Source: Streptomyces sp. HD (GTDB taxonomy: Bacteria; Actinomycetota; Actinomycetes; Streptomycetales; Streptomycetaceae). Taken from it: 64,000 nucleotides of DNA. The stretch is from the NCBI RefSeq assembly GCF_028369295.1, contig NZ_JAQMYP010000037.1:1-64000 (forward strand). Reading direction: 5' to 3'. The notes under the pieces were generated by a model. It did not search any database. It worked only from the letters and a program-made list of their open reading frames with translations, and had not been told where the DNA came from. Positions 7,790-15,797 of the stretch are shown piece after piece. Both the position numbers and the translations under genes were made by a program. Every line of letters starts with the position of its first letter. Position 1 is the stretch's first letter.

Positions 7790-8445
7790 CGGGTCATGAC
7801 CTCGTGTACGGCCTTCTCGTCGCGGGCGATCAGCGCGTCGAGGAGTTCGAGGTGCTCCTCGGCGGAGGCCAGCAGACGGCCGGCTTCGACGAGTGCGGTG
7901 AGGCCGTAGAGGCGGGAGCGTTTACGGAGGTCGCCGACGACCTCCACGAGGTGGGCGTTGCCGGCGAGGGCGAGCAGGCCGAGGTGGAAGCGGGTGTCGG
8001 CCTCGACGTAGGCGATGAGGTCGGCGGCGACGGCTGCCTGGACGATCTCCCGGGCGGCGGGGCGCAGCGCCTCCAGGGAGACCTTGTCGGCGGTCCTGGC
8101 CAGCTCCACCACCGTGGGGATCTCGACGAGGGCGCGGATGTGCTTGTACTCGTCGAGCTGTTTCTCGGACACGGCGGTGACCCGGAAGCCCTTGTTGGGG
8201 ACGGTGTCGACCAGGCCCTCCTTGACCAGGTCGAGCATGGCCTCGCGCACCGGGGTCGCCGAGACGCCGAACCGCGCGGCGAGCGTCGGGGCGGAGTACA
8301 CCTCGCCCGGGAGCAGTTCGCCGGCGATCAGCGCGGCCCGCAGGGCGTCGGCGACCCGCTCCCGGTAGCTGCTCTTCCTTCCGCCCAGGGAGGGCAGCGC
8401 CGGGGCGGCTGCGGTGGACGGGGCGCTGGTGCGCTGGGCGGCCAT
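7750..8445 (-). CDS. GntR-family regulator, FadR/FCD subfamily
   Basis: A 231-residue repressor. The winged HTH lies at about 25-92 (YRERVADALRAALIAGELLP, then ARFGVSATPVREAMLDL) and an all-helical FCD effector domain at about 95-225, with the metal/ligand-type residues in YVEADTRFHLGLLALAGN and HLELLDALIARD. FCD regulators bind small carboxylates. Its place downstream of the hydroxyproline genes, with the same short motif in its own promoter region, makes it the likely regulator of that pathway. ATG 8445 is preceded by AGGAG-type sequence (TAGGAGACCC). Confidence 0.85.
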   Translation of the reverse strand: MAAQRTSAPSTAAAPALPSLGGRKSSYRERVADALRAALIAGELLPGEVYSAPTLAARFGVSATPVREAMLDLVKEGLVDTVPNKGFRVTAVSEKQLDEYKHIRALVEIPTVVELARTADKVSLEALRPAAREIVQAAVAADLIAYVEADTRFHLGLLALAGNAHLVEVVGDLRKRSRLYGLTALVEAGRLLASAEEHLELLDALIARDEKAVHEVMTRHLGHVRGLWAAK

Positions 8446-8470
8446 GGGTCTCCTAGCAGGGCGAACAGTG

Positions 8471-8487
8471 CATTGCCTAGTGCAATG
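8471..8487. promoter_or_regulatory. Palindrome upstream of the GntR gene
   Basis: CATTGC-CTAGT-GCAATG is a perfect 6+6 inverted repeat with a 5-nt centre, 26 nt upstream of the GntR start. It overlaps an ATGTCAC heptamer (8485-8491) that recurs upstream of the two other units of this cluster. Spacing and symmetry fit a GntR-type operator and autoregulation. Confidence 0.55.
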
Positions 8488-8530
8488 TCACGCGTTACTC
8501 ACCTCATTATCCTCGACGTTCGCCGGACGC

Positions 8531-9532
8531 TCACAGCACGAACCCGGCCGGGAACGGGTCGGACGGGTCGAGCAGGTACTGCGCGGTGCCGGTGATCCAC
8601 GCGCGGCCGGTGAAGCTGGGCAGGACGGCGGGGTGTCCGGCGACTTCGGTGGTGTCCAGGAGCCGGCCGGTGAAGTGGGTGCCGATGAACGACTCGTTCA
8701 CGAACTCGGTGTGCAGCGGGAGTTCACCGCGCGCGTGCAGCTGGGACATGCGCGCACTCGTGCCCGTGCCGCAGGGTGAGCGGTCGAACCAGCCGGGGTG
8801 GATCGCCATGGCGTGCCGGGAGTGACGAGCCGTGGCGCCGGGGGCGATCAGATGGACGTGGTGGCAGCCGCGGATGGACGGGTCCTCCGGGTGGACTGGT
8901 TCCTCCTCGGCGTTGATCGCCGCCATGAGGGAGAGGCCCGCCCGCAGGATGTCGTCCTTGCGGGAACGGTCGAAGGGCAGCCCGAACTGCTCCAGCGGCA
9001 GGATGGCGTAGAAGTTGCCGCCGTACGCCATGTCGTATGTCACCGTGCGCCCGTCGGGCAGTGCGATCTTGCGGTCGAGGGCGACCGCGAAGGACGGCAC
9101 GTTGTGCAGGGTGACCGCCTTCGCCGCGCCGTCCTCCACCGCCACCTCGGCGACGACGAGGCCCGCCGGGGTGTCGAGCCGGATCGTGGTGACCGGCTCG
9201 ACGACCTCGACCATGCCGGTCTCGACGAGCACGGTCGCCACGCCGATGGTGCCGTGCCCGCACATCGGCAGATAGCCGGAGACCTCGATGTAGATCACGC
9301 CCCAGTCGCAGTCGGGGCGGGTGGGCGGCTGCAGGACGGCGCCGCTCATCGCCGCGTGGCCGCGCGGCTCGTTCATCAGGAGCTGCTTGATGTGGTCGCG
9401 GTGCTCACGGAAGTACAGGCGCCGCTCGTTCATGGTCGCGCCGGGGATCGTGCCGATGCCGCCGGTGATGACGCGGGTGGGCATGCCCTCGGTGTGCGAG
9501 TCGACGGCGTGCAGGACGAGTTCGCTGCGCAC
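8531..9532 (-). CDS. 4-hydroxyproline 2-epimerase (proline racemase family)
   Basis: Proline-racemase fold protein of 333 residues with both catalytic cysteines: C91 in PMCGHGTIG and C254 in SPCGTGTSA. The two-Cys form is the epimerase/racemase, whereas dehydratases of the family have Thr at the second position. With the deaminase and the three dehydrogenase subunits beside it, the expected reaction is trans-4-hydroxy-L-proline to cis-4-hydroxy-D-proline, the first step of hydroxyproline breakdown. GTG 9532 is chosen because an AAAGGAG site precedes it; the longer reading has no similarity. Confidence 0.85.
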   Translation of the reverse strand: MRSELVLHAVDSHTEGMPTRVITGGIGTIPGATMNERRLYFREHRDHIKQLLMNEPRGHAAMSGAVLQPPTRPDCDWGVIYIEVSGYLPMCGHGTIGVATVLVETGMVEVVEPVTTIRLDTPAGLVVAEVAVEDGAAKAVTLHNVPSFAVALDRKIALPDGRTVTYDMAYGGNFYAILPLEQFGLPFDRSRKDDILRAGLSLMAAINAEEEPVHPEDPSIRGCHHVHLIAPGATARHSRHAMAIHPGWFDRSPCGTGTSARMSQLHARGELPLHTEFVNESFIGTHFTGRLLDTTEVAGHPAVLPSFTGRAWITGTAQYLLDPSDPFPAGFVL

Positions 9533-9566
9533 GGTCCAGTCTCCTTTGCGATCAGCGCGGGTGCGG

Positions 9567-10463
9567 TTACGCGAGCCCGGCGGCGACGGCCTTCTCGGTG
9601 GCGGCACGGACGGCCGCCTCCTGCTCGGGCAGCAGCGGCACCCGCGGTGGACGGCAGCGTCCCCCGTGGCGGCCGACGATGTCCATCGAGAGCTTGATCG
9701 CCTGCACGAACTCGACCTTGGAGTCCCAGCGCAGCAGCGGATGCAACTGCTCGTACAGCTTCCTCGCCGTGCCCAGATCACCGCCGACGGCCGCGCGGTA
9801 CAGCTCGACCGTGGACTTCGGCAGCGCGTTCGGATAGCCGGCCACCCACCCCTTCGCACCGGCGATCGCGAGCTCCAGCAGCACGTCGTCGGCACCGATC
9901 AGCAGATCCAGTTCCGGGGCGAGCTCGGCGAGTTGATAGGCGCGGCGGACGTCGCCGGAGAACTCCTTGACCGCGTGGACGTACCCCTCGCCGTGCAGCT
10001 TGGCGAGCAGTTCGGGCACGAGGTCGACCTTGGTGTCGATGGGGTTGTTGTACGCCACGACCGGCACGCCCGCCTCGGCGACCTCGGCGTAATGGGCGAG
10101 GACGGAACGCTCGTCGGCACGGTAGGCGTTGGGCGGCAGCAGCATCACGGCCCGACAGCCCGCGTCACGCGCCTGCTCGGCCCAGCGACGGGCCTCGCCG
10201 GAACCGTAGGCGGCGACGCCGGGCATCACCCGCGCCCCGCCGATCGCGGCGACGGCCGTCTCGACCACCTTGGCGCGCTCCTCGGAGGTGAGGACCTGGT
10301 ACTCACCGAGCGAGCCGTTCGGTACGACACCGTCGCAGCCGTTCTCGACGAGCCAGGCGCAGTGCTCGGCGAACCTGCCGTGGTCGACGGAGAGGTCGTC
10401 GTCGAGCGGAAGGGCGGTGGCGACGAGGACACCTCGCCAGGGTCGGTTCTCGGTGGCGGTCAT
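9567..10463 (-). CDS. DHDPS/NAL-family lyase, probable pyrroline-4-hydroxy-2-carboxylate deaminase
   Basis: A (beta/alpha)8 dihydrodipicolinate synthase family protein of 298 residues. The Schiff-base lysine is K166 in HAVKEFSGD, the catalytic Tyr is Y138 in VVAYNNP, and the substrate loop is NGSLGEY at 49-55. In hydroxyproline clusters this family member removes ammonia and water from 1-pyrroline-4-hydroxy-2-carboxylate to give 2-oxoglutarate semialdehyde. ATG 10463 has an AGAGGGGA site. The gene lies 34 nt upstream of the epimerase, so the two are probably co-transcribed. Confidence 0.8.
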   Translation of the reverse strand: MTATENRPWRGVLVATALPLDDDLSVDHGRFAEHCAWLVENGCDGVVPNGSLGEYQVLTSEERAKVVETAVAAIGGARVMPGVAAYGSGEARRWAEQARDAGCRAVMLLPPNAYRADERSVLAHYAEVAEAGVPVVAYNNPIDTKVDLVPELLAKLHGEGYVHAVKEFSGDVRRAYQLAELAPELDLLIGADDVLLELAIAGAKGWVAGYPNALPKSTVELYRAAVGGDLGTARKLYEQLHPLLRWDSKVEFVQAIKLSMDIVGRHGGRCRPPRVPLLPEQEAAVRAATEKAVAAGLA

Positions 10464-10482
10464 GTGAGATCCCCTCTTCATC

Positions 10483-10521
10483 GGGCGTGACATTAGGGCG
10501 TGACATCAGGGTGTGACATTT
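10483..10521. repeat. Triple 13-nt repeat carrying the ATGTCAC motif
   Basis: Three consecutive 13-nt units, GGGCGTGACATTA, GGGCGTGACATCA and GGGTGTGACATTT, fill almost the whole gap between the dehydrogenase stop and the deaminase start. Read in the direction of the genes each unit presents ATGTCAC. Regular spacing suggests an array of protein-binding sites controlling the deaminase-epimerase unit. Confidence 0.65.
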
Positions 10522-12020
10522 CACTGATGGCGGTCGGACTCGCCGGCCCGGGCCAGCACCCCGAGCGGCACCGGACGGGCGAACGGCCGCCGGGACGAGG
10601 TGAGTTCGCACCCGGCGACCCCCGCGACACCGGGTCCGCACACCCGCCCCTGGCACCACCCCATCCCGGCCCGCGTCAGCAGCTTCACGGTCCGCAGATC
10701 ACCGGCGCCGAGCTCCGCCACGGCCTCCCGGATCACTCGGGCCGTGACCTCCTCGCAGCGGCACACGACGGTGTCGTCGGTGACCTGCTCGGTCCAGCGG
10801 GCGGGTGGGGCGTACAGGGAGTCGAGCGCGGTGGAGAACGCGCGCATCCGGGTGCGGACCCTGGCGGCCGCCGCCCAGGCGCCCGGGTCGGGTTCGGTCC
10901 CGCGCAGGCGCGCCGCGGCCGAGCGTCCGGCGATGTGGCCCTCGGCGAGGGAGAGGGCGGAGCCGCCGATGCCGGTGGTCTCGCCCGCGGCCCAGACGCC
11001 GGGCACGTCGGTGCGCTGTTCGGCGTCGACGCGCACGTCGAGTCCGTCGAGCCGACAGCCCAGAGTCTCGGCCAGGTCACTGTGCGGGAGCATGCCGTGG
11101 CCGACGGCGAGGGTGTCGCAGGGGATACGGCGCTCGCTGCCGGGCCTGACCCACCCGTCGCCGTCCAGCGCGGCGACGGTCACGGCTTCGAGCCGCTCGG
11201 TGCCGTGCGCCTCGACGACCGTGTGCCGGGCCAGGAGCCTCACCCGGCGGCGCAACAGCCGGGCGGCGTACCCGGCGCCCTCGGCGACCTTGCCGGGCTG
11301 CCCCGACAGTGCGCGGGAACGCCGTACGAAGTCCTTGGGGTCGGCGGACTCGACAAGGGCGGCCACCTCGACGCCGGCCGCGGCGAGTCCGGTCGCCACG
11401 GGGAGCAGCAGCGGCCCGGTCCCGGCGACCACGGCGGTGCGGCCGGAGACCGCGAGGGCGCCCTTGAGCATGGCCTGCGCGCCACCGGCGGTGACGACGC
11501 CGGGGAGTGTCCAGCCCGGAAACGGCAGCACCTTCTCGTAGCCGCCGGTGGCCAGGAGCACTGCGTCGGCGCTCACTTCGGCCGGCTCCTCCTGCTCGGG
11601 TCCGATGAGCGCGTGAACGACGAACCCCGGCCCGGACACCGCGCTGGACGCCGCCCCGGACGCCGAGTCCGGCCCCGGTTCCGTCCCCCGCTCGGGCCCC
11701 GTCCCCGGCCGCCCGGAACGGCGCTCGACGAGCCAGACATGATGCTCCGTCAAGTGCCGTACGACGCCTGCTCGTACGTACCCGTCCAGCCCGTCCCGCA
11801 GCCGCTCCCACGTCCGCCACTGGTGGTGCAGGGCCTGCGGCCGGCGGGCGCGCAGCCCGGCCGCGGGCTGACGGTAGAACTGCCCGCCCGCCTCCGCCGC
11901 CGAGTCGACCAGCGTGACCCGGACACCCCGGGCGGCGGCGGCCAGGGTCGCGGCGAGCCCCGCCGGCCCCGCGCCGATCACGGCGAGGTGGGGCACCGCC
12001 CCAGGGCTCGGGTCAGTCAT
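10521..12020 (-). CDS. FAD/NAD(P)-dependent subunit of D-hydroxyproline dehydrogenase
   Basis: Pyridine nucleotide-disulphide-type oxidoreductase of 499 residues. The N-terminal dinucleotide fold is IGAGPAG at 15-21, a second fold is GTGPLLLPVATGLA, and a C-terminal cysteine-rich BFD-like [2Fe-2S] segment contains CRCEE and CQGRVC. This is the alpha-subunit layout of heteromeric amine/opine oxidases and D-hydroxyproline dehydrogenases. The ATG at 12020 overlaps the preceding ferredoxin-like gene by 8 nt. A low-complexity Gly/Pro/Ser insertion lies at about residues 110-140. Confidence 0.8.
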   Translation of the reverse strand: MTDPSPGAVPHLAVIGAGPAGLAATLAAAARGVRVTLVDSAAEAGGQFYRQPAAGLRARRPQALHHQWRTWERLRDGLDGYVRAGVVRHLTEHHVWLVERRSGRPGTGPERGTEPGPDSASGAASSAVSGPGFVVHALIGPEQEEPAEVSADAVLLATGGYEKVLPFPGWTLPGVVTAGGAQAMLKGALAVSGRTAVVAGTGPLLLPVATGLAAAGVEVAALVESADPKDFVRRSRALSGQPGKVAEGAGYAARLLRRRVRLLARHTVVEAHGTERLEAVTVAALDGDGWVRPGSERRIPCDTLAVGHGMLPHSDLAETLGCRLDGLDVRVDAEQRTDVPGVWAAGETTGIGGSALSLAEGHIAGRSAAARLRGTEPDPGAWAAAARVRTRMRAFSTALDSLYAPPARWTEQVTDDTVVCRCEEVTARVIREAVAELGAGDLRTVKLLTRAGMGWCQGRVCGPGVAGVAGCELTSSRRPFARPVPLGVLARAGESDRHQ

Positions 12021-12360
12021 CGTGACCAGTCCCCTCCTGTGTGCGGATGGTGTCGCCCGGGTGCAATGGCACAAGGCAGGCCCGTTGGTTCGGGCGGTCG
12101 TTGACGGTGACGAGACAGTCGAAGCAGACGCCGATGCCACAGAAGACGCCACGTGGCCGCCCCTCGCCCCGGGTGCTGCGCCACGAGGTGACTCCGGCCG
12201 CCCAGAGCGCGGCGGCGACCGTCTGGCCGGGCCGTGCCTCGATCTCACGGTCGTCCAGGGTGACGGTGAACGCGGGGCCCGGCCGGGCCTCGGCCAGCTC
12301 CACGGGGCCTCCGCGAGATCCGGGGAGTCTGGGGGATCCGGAGGATCTGGGCGACCTCAC
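12013..12360 (-). CDS. Small [2Fe-2S] subunit of D-hydroxyproline dehydrogenase
   Basis: A 115-residue ferredoxin-like protein with ligands C74, C79, C82 and C95 (FCGIGVCFDC and ACLVPL). It matches the small Fe-S subunit that joins the two flavoproteins of heterotrimeric D-hydroxyproline/opine dehydrogenases. It begins with GTG overlapping the stop of the upstream oxidase (GTGA) and overlaps the next subunit by 8 nt, which supports equal synthesis of the three subunits. The first 20 residues are low-complexity and may not be part of the fold. Confidence 0.8.
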   Translation of the reverse strand: MRSPRSSGSPRLPGSRGGPVELAEARPGPAFTVTLDDREIEARPGQTVAAALWAAGVTSWRSTRGEGRPRGVFCGIGVCFDCLVTVNDRPNQRACLVPLHPGDTIRTQEGTGHDD

Positions 12361-13508
12361 ACGGCCTCCTCGGCGAAACGGTCGGGGCGGAACGGGGCCA
12401 GGTCCAGATCGGGGGTCTTGGCCGTGAGCGCCTGTGCGATCAGGTGCCCGGTCCCGGTGGCGAGCCCGATGCCCGCGCCCTCGTGACCGCAGGCGTGGTA
12501 CAGCCCGGGAATGCGGGAGTCCGGCCCGACGGCGGGGAGGTGGTCGGGCAGATACGGGCGGAAGCCGAGGTAGGACCGCATCGCGCGCACCCGGTCCAGG
12601 AACGGGAACAGCCGGGTCGCCCCCGCTGCCAGCGCCCGTACGACCGGCAGCGAGAACGTCCGGTCGAACCCGACCCGCTCCCGGCTGGCCCCGATGAGGA
12701 TCGGCCCCGCCGCCGTGCCCTCGACCACCGGCGAGGTCTGCAACGCGGCCGAGTCGCTGGCCACGTCGGCCACATAGTCGGCGGCGTACACCTTGTGACG
12801 GACCCGGCGGGGCAGGGGTTCGGTGACGAGGACGAACCCGCGTCTGGGCAGGACGGGCAGGTGCACACCCGCGAGTGCGGCGAGCTCGCCGCCCCAGGTG
12901 CCGGCCGCGTTGACGACCGCGGGGGCGTGGATGTCGCCCTTGTCCGTGCGGACCCCGCGCACACTGCCGTCCGGCGCGCGCAGAACGTCCGTCACCGTCC
13001 GCCCGGTGAACAGACGGGCGCCCGAGGCGCGGAGAAGGTGGGCGGCGGCCAGGGTGGGCATGACCTGGCAGTCCTGCGGATAGTGGACGCCGCCCGGCAG
13101 CCCCGGGGCCAGGTGCGGTTCGAGGTCGTAGAGCCCGTCGCCCGCGACCGACTCGGCGACGACCCCCGCAGCGCGCTGCCCCGCGGCCAACCGCTCCAGC
13201 GCGGCGAGCCCCCCGGGCGACGAGGCGACGACCACTCCCCCTTTGGCCTCGTACTCGACGGCCTCCCCGAACTCCCGCGCCAACTCACCCCACAGTCGGC
13301 CGGACAGCAGCGCGAGATCGAGCTCGGGTCCGGGCTCCTTGTCGGAGACGAGGAGGTTGCCCTCACCGGCCCCGGTGGTGCCGCCGGCCACGGGTCCACG
13401 GTCGACAAGGATCACGTCGAGGCCCGCGCGGCCCGCGTACAGGGCACAGGCCGCACCCACCATTCCGGCTCCGACGACGACGACATCGCAGGTCAGTCGC
13501 TTGCTCAC
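12357..13508 (-). CDS. FAD-dependent D-amino-acid oxidase-type subunit (D-hydroxyproline dehydrogenase beta)
   Basis: DAO/glycine oxidase-type flavoprotein of 383 residues. The FAD-binding motif VVVVGAGMVGAACALYAGRA lies at about 9-28, AGGTTGAGEGN follows, and the C-terminal flavin-contact region is HACGHEGAGIGLATGTG. It should oxidise cis-4-hydroxy-D-proline to pyrroline-4-hydroxy-2-carboxylate, passing electrons through the two following subunits. It starts with GTG at 13508 and is the first gene of the leftward dehydrogenase unit. Confidence 0.82.
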   Translation of the reverse strand: MSKRLTCDVVVVGAGMVGAACALYAGRAGLDVILVDRGPVAGGTTGAGEGNLLVSDKEPGPELDLALLSGRLWGELAREFGEAVEYEAKGGVVVASSPGGLAALERLAAGQRAAGVVAESVAGDGLYDLEPHLAPGLPGGVHYPQDCQVMPTLAAAHLLRASGARLFTGRTVTDVLRAPDGSVRGVRTDKGDIHAPAVVNAAGTWGGELAALAGVHLPVLPRRGFVLVTEPLPRRVRHKVYAADYVADVASDSAALQTSPVVEGTAAGPILIGASRERVGFDRTFSLPVVRALAAGATRLFPFLDRVRAMRSYLGFRPYLPDHLPAVGPDSRIPGLYHACGHEGAGIGLATGTGHLIAQALTAKTPDLDLAPFRPDRFAEEAV

Positions 13509-13517
13509 ACCAGTACT

Positions 13518-13528
13518 ATGTCACATGT
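13518..13528. promoter_or_regulatory. ATGTCAC-type motif upstream of the oxidase gene
   Basis: ATGTCACATGT lies 10 nt upstream of the oxidase start and contains the same ATGTCAC heptamer found at 8485-8491 and three times at 10483-10521. ACATGT within it is itself a palindrome. The repeated occurrence ahead of each unit of the cluster is the evidence for a shared regulator site. Confidence 0.5.
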
Positions 13529-13648
13529 CTCTGTTTCGGGGAATGAGGCGAACGTGGCACTCACAGCAAGAGAGACCAGAGGACGAAGCGGCGGCACGGC
13601 GGTACTGACGGGACGCCGTCGACGACCTGAACGCCGACGGTGCCCCGA

Positions 13649-14320
13649 TCAGGCCTCGGGGGCGGGCACGACCCTCAGATGGTTCGCGCCACGTCGCGCC
13701 CTACGGACCCTGGGCACCCTGGGCCGGTCACGACGCACCTCGCGCAGCACCAGCGTCAGCCGGGTGCAGCCGAGCTCCTGAAGGGTCCTGGGCGTCTCGT
13801 CGACGAGGCGGCACTCGGTCGCCCCCACGCGCGGATCGGGGTGCAGCAACGGACGTACGGCACCGTCCTGCACGACGGCCCGTTCGCCGACCGCGCGGAT
13901 CCAGTGCGGAAGGCCCTGCCGGTAGGCGGCCTCCATGATCGGGTCCTGGGCGATGTCGCGGCGGATGGCCTGCAGTCCGTGGTCGTGGCCGTCCCGCTCC
14001 AGGGCGGCCGCGAAGTGGGCGAGCATCGGCAGGCACCAGCTGGACTCGTGCTCGCCGAGGACGGTGCTCGCATCCGGATGGAAGAGCACGAAACGGAGGA
14101 AGTTGTCGCCGGGCATGGCCGTCGGATGCGGGCTCATGCCGCGGAAAAGTGACGCGAAAGCGGTGTTCGCCAGAACGACGTCCCAGCGGTGATCGAGGAC
14201 GACGGAGGGGAAGGGCACGGCCTCCAGGAGAGTGGCGTAGTCCCGGAGATACGCCTGGGCCTCGCAGCTCTCGGGGACGGGTCGCGGCTCGAACCGCTGC
14301 CCACCTGCCTGATATGCCAT
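13649..14320 (-). CDS. Stand-alone MmyB-like ligand-binding domain protein
   Basis: A 223-residue protein whose core (about 25-205) matches the MmyB-type ligand-binding domain: PFPSVVLDHRWDVVLANTAF, SLFRGM, then a Cys/Leu-rich helical part with LVDETPRTLQELGCTRLTLV. Streptomyces MmyB-like regulators normally carry an HTH_XRE domain of about 80 residues first; here the domain starts almost at the N-terminus and no HTH is visible. The Arg-rich tail (about 195-215) might contact nucleic acid. It is divergent from an HTH/metallopeptidase pair, which may supply DNA binding. Function unknown; a ligand-sensing partner is an inference. Confidence 0.7.
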   Translation of the reverse strand: MAYQAGGQRFEPRPVPESCEAQAYLRDYATLLEAVPFPSVVLDHRWDVVLANTAFASLFRGMSPHPTAMPGDNFLRFVLFHPDASTVLGEHESSWCLPMLAHFAAALERDGHDHGLQAIRRDIAQDPIMEAAYRQGLPHWIRAVGERAVVQDGAVRPLLHPDPRVGATECRLVDETPRTLQELGCTRLTLVLREVRRDRPRVPRVRRARRGANHLRVVPAPEA

Positions 14321-14400
14321 CGGGAGGTCACCCCTCTTGCCTATGCGGCCTTCACGCGGCGCCTTGATCCTGCTGCCCGGGTCCGAGCCATGTCAACTAT

Positions 14401-14447
14401 CGTGGCATTCCACGGCTGTTGACGGCTGAAATTGGCCACAGTTGTGG
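14401..14447. promoter_or_regulatory. Two related palindromes in the divergent MmyB/HTH promoter
   Basis: CGTGG-CATT-CCACG at 14401-14414 and CCACA-GT-TGTGG at 14436-14447 are both perfect inverted repeats built on GTGG/CCAC. They flank TTGACG (14419-14424), a possible -35 element for the rightward HTH gene. The arrangement looks like paired operator sites for one dimeric regulator. Confidence 0.5.
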
Positions 14448-14543
14448 CGAGACCTGGATGTAAGTTCGAACCAGCGGGTAATCTCCACCAAGTTCACGGC
14501 AACCGCTTGTGAGAAGCCTGTGAGAGACGTAGGAGATCTGTCG

Positions 14544-15194
14544 GTGACGGATGGCTTCGAGGGTCCGAGCGCCATGCCGACGGCCGTGCTGCCGGCCGTC
14601 GTCGCTCGCGTCACCGCGCTCGCCGACCGGCTCGGCGTGCCGCACGCGGAGGTCTTCGACACCGGCCGCCTGTCCGTGGCCTCCGGCGTACCGGAGCCCG
14701 TGGTCAAGGCCCTGCTGAGCGGCCGCCCGGCGGGTGAGCGCGACGTACAGGCCCGCTTCCTGCAGCGCCTGGATCTCCTGCGCCGCACTCGTCTCAAGCC
14801 GAACGGCCGCAAGTACACCCAGCAGGAGATCGCCGACGGCGCGGCCATGTCCCGCCAGCAGGCAGGCGCTCTCATCAACGGCGACCGGCGCCCCACCATG
14901 GAGCACTGCGACGCCATCCAGCGCTTCTTCCGGGTGCACGCGGGGTTCCTCACGGCCGAGGACCCCGAGGCACTCGCGAGCGCCCTCCAACGCACCGAGC
15001 AGGACCTCCTCCAGAAGCTGGCGGAACGCGAGGCGGCCCAGTCCGCCGAAGACCCGCTGGAGAAGCTCCTCCAGGATCACGGCGTGCGCGGCATCGCCTG
15101 GCGGGCCGCCCAACTGCCCACCGACCAGCACCGTGACAAGGTCGCCGAGTGGCTGGACATGCTCCTGGAGAGCGTCAAGCGGCCCGAGTCGTGA
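14544..15194 (+). CDS. HTH (XRE-like) regulator paired with a metallopeptidase
   Basis: A 216-residue DNA-binding protein. A helix-turn-helix is seen at about 85-125: KYTQQEIADGAAMSRQQAGA, then LINGDRRPTMEHCDAIQRFF. A coiled or helical C-terminal half follows (RTEQDLLQKLAEREAAQSAE). GTG 14544 is preceded by GTAGGAGAT; readings from further upstream run through the palindromes. It lies 21 nt before an IrrE/ImmA-type protease gene. In known pairs the peptidase cleaves or antagonises the XRE-type repressor, so this protein is the likely repressor and substrate. Confidence 0.7.
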   Translation: MTDGFEGPSAMPTAVLPAVVARVTALADRLGVPHAEVFDTGRLSVASGVPEPVVKALLSGRPAGERDVQARFLQRLDLLRRTRLKPNGRKYTQQEIADGAAMSRQQAGALINGDRRPTMEHCDAIQRFFRVHAGFLTAEDPEALASALQRTEQDLLQKLAEREAAQSAEDPLEKLLQDHGVRGIAWRAAQLPTDQHRDKVAEWLDMLLESVKRPES

Positions 15195-15215
15195 TGCGGG
15201 GAGAACGGGAGACCT

Positions 15216-15758
15216 GTGGGCATCGGTAGGGAAATGCGCCGCCTGTGCGGCGAGTTGGTCGCGGAACTGACGTTGGTCGCACCCGCGCCGCCCGAGAAGC
15301 TGTACGGCGCCCTGTGCGACGCGATGAGCAGACGCCGCGGCCGTCCCGTCCACTTCCGTACGGCCGCCTTCCCGGCCGGTACCGCCAGTGGGCTGTGGCT
15401 CGACATGGCCGACCAGGACCTGGTCGTGATCGAGGAGCGCACCGCGCCCGGCCACCAGTTGGTGATCCTCGGCCATGAGCTGTGGCACATGAAGGCCGGC
15501 CACTGCAGCCACAGCATCGAGGGCGCCACGGTGGCGGCCCGTCTCCTGGACGACGAGGCCGACCTGCGGTCTACGGTCCTGAAGGTCGCCGCCCGCAGCC
15601 ACTTCGACCAGGCCGAGGAGAAGGAGGCCGAGGCCTTCGGCCTCCTTCTGGCCAGCAAGTGCCGCGCCTGGCTGGCGGTTTCGTCGGCAAGGGGCCAGCG
15701 GGACCACCTGGCGGGCCGGATCGAGGCGTCACTGGGCTACCTCGGACCACAGGGCTGA
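15216..15758 (+). CDS. IrrE/ImmA-type zinc metallopeptidase
   Basis: A 180-residue M78-like peptidase. The zinc motif is H87-E88-L-W-H91 in LVILGHELWHMKAGH, preceded by a beta-rich segment DLVVIEERTAPGHQ as in ImmA/IrrE folds. A third metal ligand probably lies in the EEKEAEAFGLLLAS helix near 140-150, a typical position. It starts with GTG just after the HTH gene. ImmA of ICEBs1 and IrrE of Deinococcus cleave a repressor on stress; Streptomyces has many such pairs of unknown role. The integral membrane gene that often follows these pairs is absent; the next gene is convergent. Confidence 0.75.
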   Translation: MGIGREMRRLCGELVAELTLVAPAPPEKLYGALCDAMSRRRGRPVHFRTAAFPAGTASGLWLDMADQDLVVIEERTAPGHQLVILGHELWHMKAGHCSHSIEGATVAARLLDDEADLRSTVLKVAARSHFDQAEEKEAEAFGLLLASKCRAWLAVSSARGQRDHLAGRIEASLGYLGPQG

Positions 15759-15797
15759 CCTCGGGCACGGCAGCTCAAGTACCGGACGCGCCTCGGG

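Noticed and set aside
10521..13508. Sarcosine oxidase operon as the identity of the three-subunit flavoprotein set
   Set aside because: The subunit types are similar, but there is no folate-binding gamma subunit, and the adjacent two-Cys epimerase and DHDPS-family deaminase point to hydroxyproline.
15216..15758. Classic toxin-antitoxin assignment for the HTH/metallopeptidase pair
   Set aside because: The order and the HELWH peptidase fit ImmA/IrrE regulation rather than a known toxin; nothing in the sequence shows toxicity.
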